A stretch of 8,354 bases of DNA from Cytophagales bacterium (lineage in GTDB: Bacteria > Bacteroidota > Bacteroidia > Cytophagales > Cyclobacteriaceae), in contig JAGUUF010000068.1 of assembly GCA_020063545.1 (NCBI GenBank), forward strand, positions 1-8,354, read 5' to 3'. Both the position numbers and the translations under genes were made by a program. Below are positions 6,609 through 8,354 of the stretch, in pieces; position 1 is the first letter of the stretch, and every line of letters starts with the position of its first letter. The notes under the pieces are model-generated. The model did no database searches, was not told the origin of the DNA, and saw only the letters and a program-made list of their open reading frames with translations.

Positions 6609-6891
6609 TTAGTCAATTCTTACGAGCACCCTGTCATTAACTCTTAAGAGTTGTCCTTTGGCCGAAAGTGAAAATTTCAAAAGTGCTTTCTGTCCCTTTA
6701 ACCCAAGTTTATTTCGAATTCTTGAACAGTGACTGTTCACTGTATAAGGGCTGATAACCAACTCTTCTGCAATTTGCTTGCTTGTTTTTAGGTCGGAGAT
6801 ATGATAAAGAATCATGAGTTCAGTACTGCTAAGACTCAAGAGGCATTGCTTTACCTCCTCAATATCGGGGGGGGGGGGGTAGTGAACTCAT
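6609..6891 (-). CDS. Small LuxR-type (GerE) regulator, frame broken at a poly-C run; probably phase-variable
   Basis: The protein is a stand-alone LuxR/GerE helix-turn-helix with no sensor or receiver domain. Visible hallmarks are LSSTELMILYHIS, SKQIAEELVISPYTVNSHCSRI (split here as SKQIAEELV, then ISPYTVNSHCSRI, covering the recognition helix) and RNKLGLKGQKALLKF. The natural ATG is at 6891-6889, with an in-frame stop 12 bases upstream. It reads MSSL and then enters a run of 13 C. With 12 or 15 C it continues as Pro codons and DIEEVKQCLLSLSSTEL into the helix-turn-helix, giving a 93-residue protein with 12 C. With the 13 C present it ends after ten codons at TGA. In the present state only a TTG (6839-6837), or an unidentified start, could give the 76-residue domain. 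It lies 116 bases upstream of the cysteine-rich lipoprotein gene and may control it (inference). A miscounted homopolymer is the alternative. Confidence 0.75.
6867..6879. repeat. 13-base homopolymer G/C run
   Basis: An uninterrupted run of 13 G on the plus strand (13 C in the coding direction) lies between codon 4 and the helix-turn-helix part of the LuxR-type gene. Nothing else in the window approaches it; the next longest G run noted is five. Tracts of this kind change length by slipped-strand mispairing during replication and are a common on/off switch in other bacteria. Confidence 0.95.
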
Positions 6892-7081
6892 AAGGTAATA
6901 GTATTATTTGGATTACTTAAAATTACTAATACAGAACTGGACTTTTTAGATAACCGAAAAAGTATTCTTACATGGGGGCACAGTGAATTATCATTCGAAC
7001 ATTTTAATATTGCGTAAATTTCTATTGTAAAAATTTAGAAAGTTCACATAAACCTTACATAAAGCGAAATGAACTTCTGGT
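6892..7081. other. AT-rich intergenic region upstream of the LuxR-type gene
   Basis: About 190 bases of roughly one-quarter to one-third G+C lie between the gldH stop codon and the LuxR-type ATG. They hold no credible reading frame. On the minus strand an inverted repeat AAGTTCA/TGAACTT (arms 7070-7076 and 7040-7046, 23-base loop), followed by TTCTAAATTTTT, could be a weak terminator for gldH. The repeat ACATAAA occurs twice at an 11-base interval (7046-7052 and 7057-7063). TAATTTTA about 25-30 bases before the LuxR-type ATG is one mismatch from a -7 box. Confidence 0.5.
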
Positions 7082-7558
7082 CTAGTCGATCTCGGGTTGT
7101 TTCTCCACCCTTACCCCCACCGCCAGCACACCTTTCAGTGTATCGGTACGCATAAATTGTTCAAAGCGCAGGGAGTAACGTCCGCTATAGGGAAATGAGT
7201 GGTTGCCCAGCAGTAAAAACCGGTGATCGTAAATGTCGCCAATGCCGCTCTTGCCCAACGGTTTGCCGGTTTTCTTGTCGAAGAGAAATTCCGTGACGAG
7301 CTTTTGCTGCAGTTCGCGGCCGGCTGAGTCAAGCAAATGGTATGTTACATACAGGTTGGCAAACGGGTAAACCGACTCGTTTCTCACATTACAATACAGG
7401 TTATAAGGCCGGGTGTTATCCGGTATTTCAAAATTGAACTGTGGCTGTTCCGTTGCTATCCACCAACGCTTTACGAAGTCATGGTTTTTTTCATAGATAC
7501 GCGAGGAGTCGCAGGCCGTGAAGAGTAATATAAGAATGAAATACGCGATGTTTCTCAT
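7082..7558 (-). CDS. gldH: Gliding motility lipoprotein GldH
   Basis: This 158-residue lipoprotein matches the GldH family, which in Flavobacterium johnsoniae is required for gliding and is envelope-anchored; the wider Gld machinery is linked to the type IX secretion system. A short signal peptide ends in the lipobox LFTAC with Cys16. The family wording follows: a Trp-containing segment (FVKRWWIA), FNFEIPDNTRPYNLYCNVRN, YPFANLYVTYHLLDSAG, the Gly-rich GKSGIGDIYDHRF, FPYSGRYSLRFEQFMR and a C-terminal VGVRVEK. Length is normal for the family. Its ATG overlaps the TGA of the upstream ricT-type gene as ATGA, so translation is probably coupled. Presence of gldH is compatible with gliding or type IX secretion in this organism but does not prove it, because the other gld and spr genes are outside the window. 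Confidence 0.9.
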   Translation of the reverse strand: MRNIAYFILILLFTACDSSRIYEKNHDFVKRWWIATEQPQFNFEIPDNTRPYNLYCNVRNESVYPFANLYVTYHLLDSAGRELQQKLVTEFLFDKKTGKPLGKSGIGDIYDHRFLLLGNHSFPYSGRYSLRFEQFMRTDTLKGVLAVGVRVEKQPEID

Positions 7559-8354
7559 CCTTGCCTCCGGGGTTGGTTGGTGTTGCGGTTATCGCGGCTG
7601 CCGCGGTTCCGTTTTTTCTTCTTTTTCTTTTTGTTTCTGCTGCTGAATTTCCTGTCGAGCTGGGCCAGGTCGCTGTTGAGGGTAGCCACCGGGGTTTTTA
7701 CTTCCAGTTCATCGGCCTGCAGGGTTGCCGGTTTTTTACCGGCCTTGTTCATTTCCAGTATCTGGTTAACGCGTTCCACATTCAGCGGGTACCAGGTGTT
7801 ATCCTCGCGGTAGCCGAACCACATAATTTTTCTGAAGATGTCGGTTTTTTGCAGGCGCGCTTCGCCCTGTTCAGTAAGCAGCGGTGCTTCAATTTTGGGT
7901 ATATCGCGCAGGGCGTCCATGTAGGTTTCCAGTTCGTAGTTAAGGCAGCACTTCAGCCGTCCGCACTGGCCGGAGAGTTTGCTGGGGTTAAGCGACAGGT
8001 TTTGGTAGCGCGCTGCGCTTGTAGCTACATTTTTAAAATCGCTGAGCCAGGTTGAGCAGCAGAGTTCGCGGCCGCAAATGCCATAGCCGCCGGCCTGGCG
8101 GGCGCGGTCACGCGGCCCCATCTGGCGCATTTCCACGCGGGCCTTGAAGCGGTCGCCGGCGCGCTTGACGAACTCGCGGTAGTCGATGCGTTCCTCGCTG
8201 GTGAAGGAGAAGGTCAGCCGGCGTCCGTCGAGGGTGAATTCTGCTCCATCGATGTGTGCGGGAAACCCGAGCTCCTCGCCGAGGCGGCGTGCCTCGGGGA
8301 GAAGCTCCTCAGCTTTCCGCCGAAGTTCATCGGCCTTGCGGATGTCGGCCTCGG
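7555..8354 (-). CDS. ricT: PSP1-domain protein of the RicT/YaaT family (N-terminus beyond the right edge)
   Basis: The frame runs open from the right edge, so about 265 C-terminal residues are visible and the N-terminus is missing; the GTG at 8136 is internal, not the start. The region ERIDYREFVKRAGDRF, then VEMRQMGPRDRAR, is the conserved PSP1 core. It is followed by the cysteine motifs GICGRELCC and GQCGRLKCC, joined by the Bacteroidota-style STSAARYQNLSLNPSKL (here ATSAARYQNLSLNP). In Bacillus, RicT works with RicA and RicF in an iron-sulfur complex that directs RNase Y; the role in Bacteroidota is less clear, and the cysteines here are likely cluster ligands by analogy. The tail is strongly basic, with seven lysines in a row. 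The gene overlaps gldH by four bases. G+C climbs toward the right edge. Confidence 0.88.
   Translation of the reverse strand, partial: EADIRKADELRRKAEELLPEARRLGEELGFPAHIDGAEFTLDGRRLTFSFTSEERIDYREFVKRAGDRFKARVEMRQMGPRDRARQAGGYGICGRELCCSTWLSDFKNVATSAARYQNLSLNPSKLSGQCGRLKCCLNYELETYMDALRDIPKIEAPLLTEQGEARLQKTDIFRKIMWFGYREDNTWYPLNVERVNQILEMNKAGKKPATLQADELEVKTPVATLNSDLAQLDRKFSSRNKKKKKKKRNRGSRDNRNTNQPRRQG

Noticed and set aside
6829..6860. A perfect-looking Shine-Dalgarno (GAGGAGG) six bases before an ATG inside the LuxR-type gene, minus strand.
   Set aside because: That ATG is out of the helix-turn-helix frame and gives only five codons (MPLES) before TAG. GAGGAG also encodes Glu-Glu in the real frame, and Bacteroidota rarely rely on such sites, so chance is more likely than a leader peptide.
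7561..8055. 164-codon plus-strand open frame with a hydrophobic start.
   Set aside because: It is antisense to the well-supported ricT-type gene; its poly-Phe/Leu stretch is just the complement of the lysine-rich tail.
8134..8136. GTG at 8136 as the start of the ricT-type gene.
   Set aside because: The frame stays open to the window edge and the upstream residues (ERIDYREFVKRAGDRF) belong to the conserved PSP1 core.
1..8354. CRISPR arrays, tRNA or rRNA genes, insertion sequences.
   Set aside because: No spaced repeat array, cloverleaf-like segment, transposase frame or terminal inverted repeats were found on reading both strands.

Overview
The window looks like chromosomal DNA of a Bacteroidota bacterium, most likely Cytophagales-like. 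This rests on three things: a single-chain SecD-SecF fusion, the gliding-motility lipoprotein gene gldH directly behind a PSP1/RicT-type gene, and starts that mostly lack Shine-Dalgarno sequences, one of them preceded by a Bacteroidota-style TAnnTTTG box. The order is an inference from composition (roughly half G+C in the core genes) and protein style. No RNA genes, insertion sequences or CRISPR arrays were seen.

Left block, plus strand (1-4668): the 3' part of rdgB (house-cleaning nucleotide pyrophosphatase, cut by the window edge), a uridine kinase gene (udk), a small single-pass membrane protein of unknown function with its own probable promoter, and secDF, the proton-driven accessory motor of Sec protein export. 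A strong intrinsic terminator at 4694-4723 closes this block.

Right block, minus strand (8354 down to 4725). At the right edge, ricT (cut by the window edge) and gldH overlap by an ATGA and form an operon. Then, in lower-GC DNA with AT-rich gaps, come three genes of accessory character: a tiny LuxR-type DNA-binding protein (6609-6891), an exported lipoprotein with ten cysteines packed into 42 residues (5950-6492), and a secreted thioredoxin-fold protein of the TlpA type (4725-5885).

The most striking observation is a run of 13 G (13 C in the coding direction) at 6867-6879, inside the 5' end of the LuxR-type gene. With 12 or 15 C, the upstream ATG at 6891-6889 reads straight into the helix-turn-helix frame. 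With the 13 C seen here, it stops after ten codons. This is the layout of a slipped-strand phase-variation switch. It suggests, as inference, a phase-variable regulator upstream of a cysteine-rich surface lipoprotein and an envelope thiol oxidoreductase that could act on it. A sequencing or assembly length error in the run is the main competing explanation.
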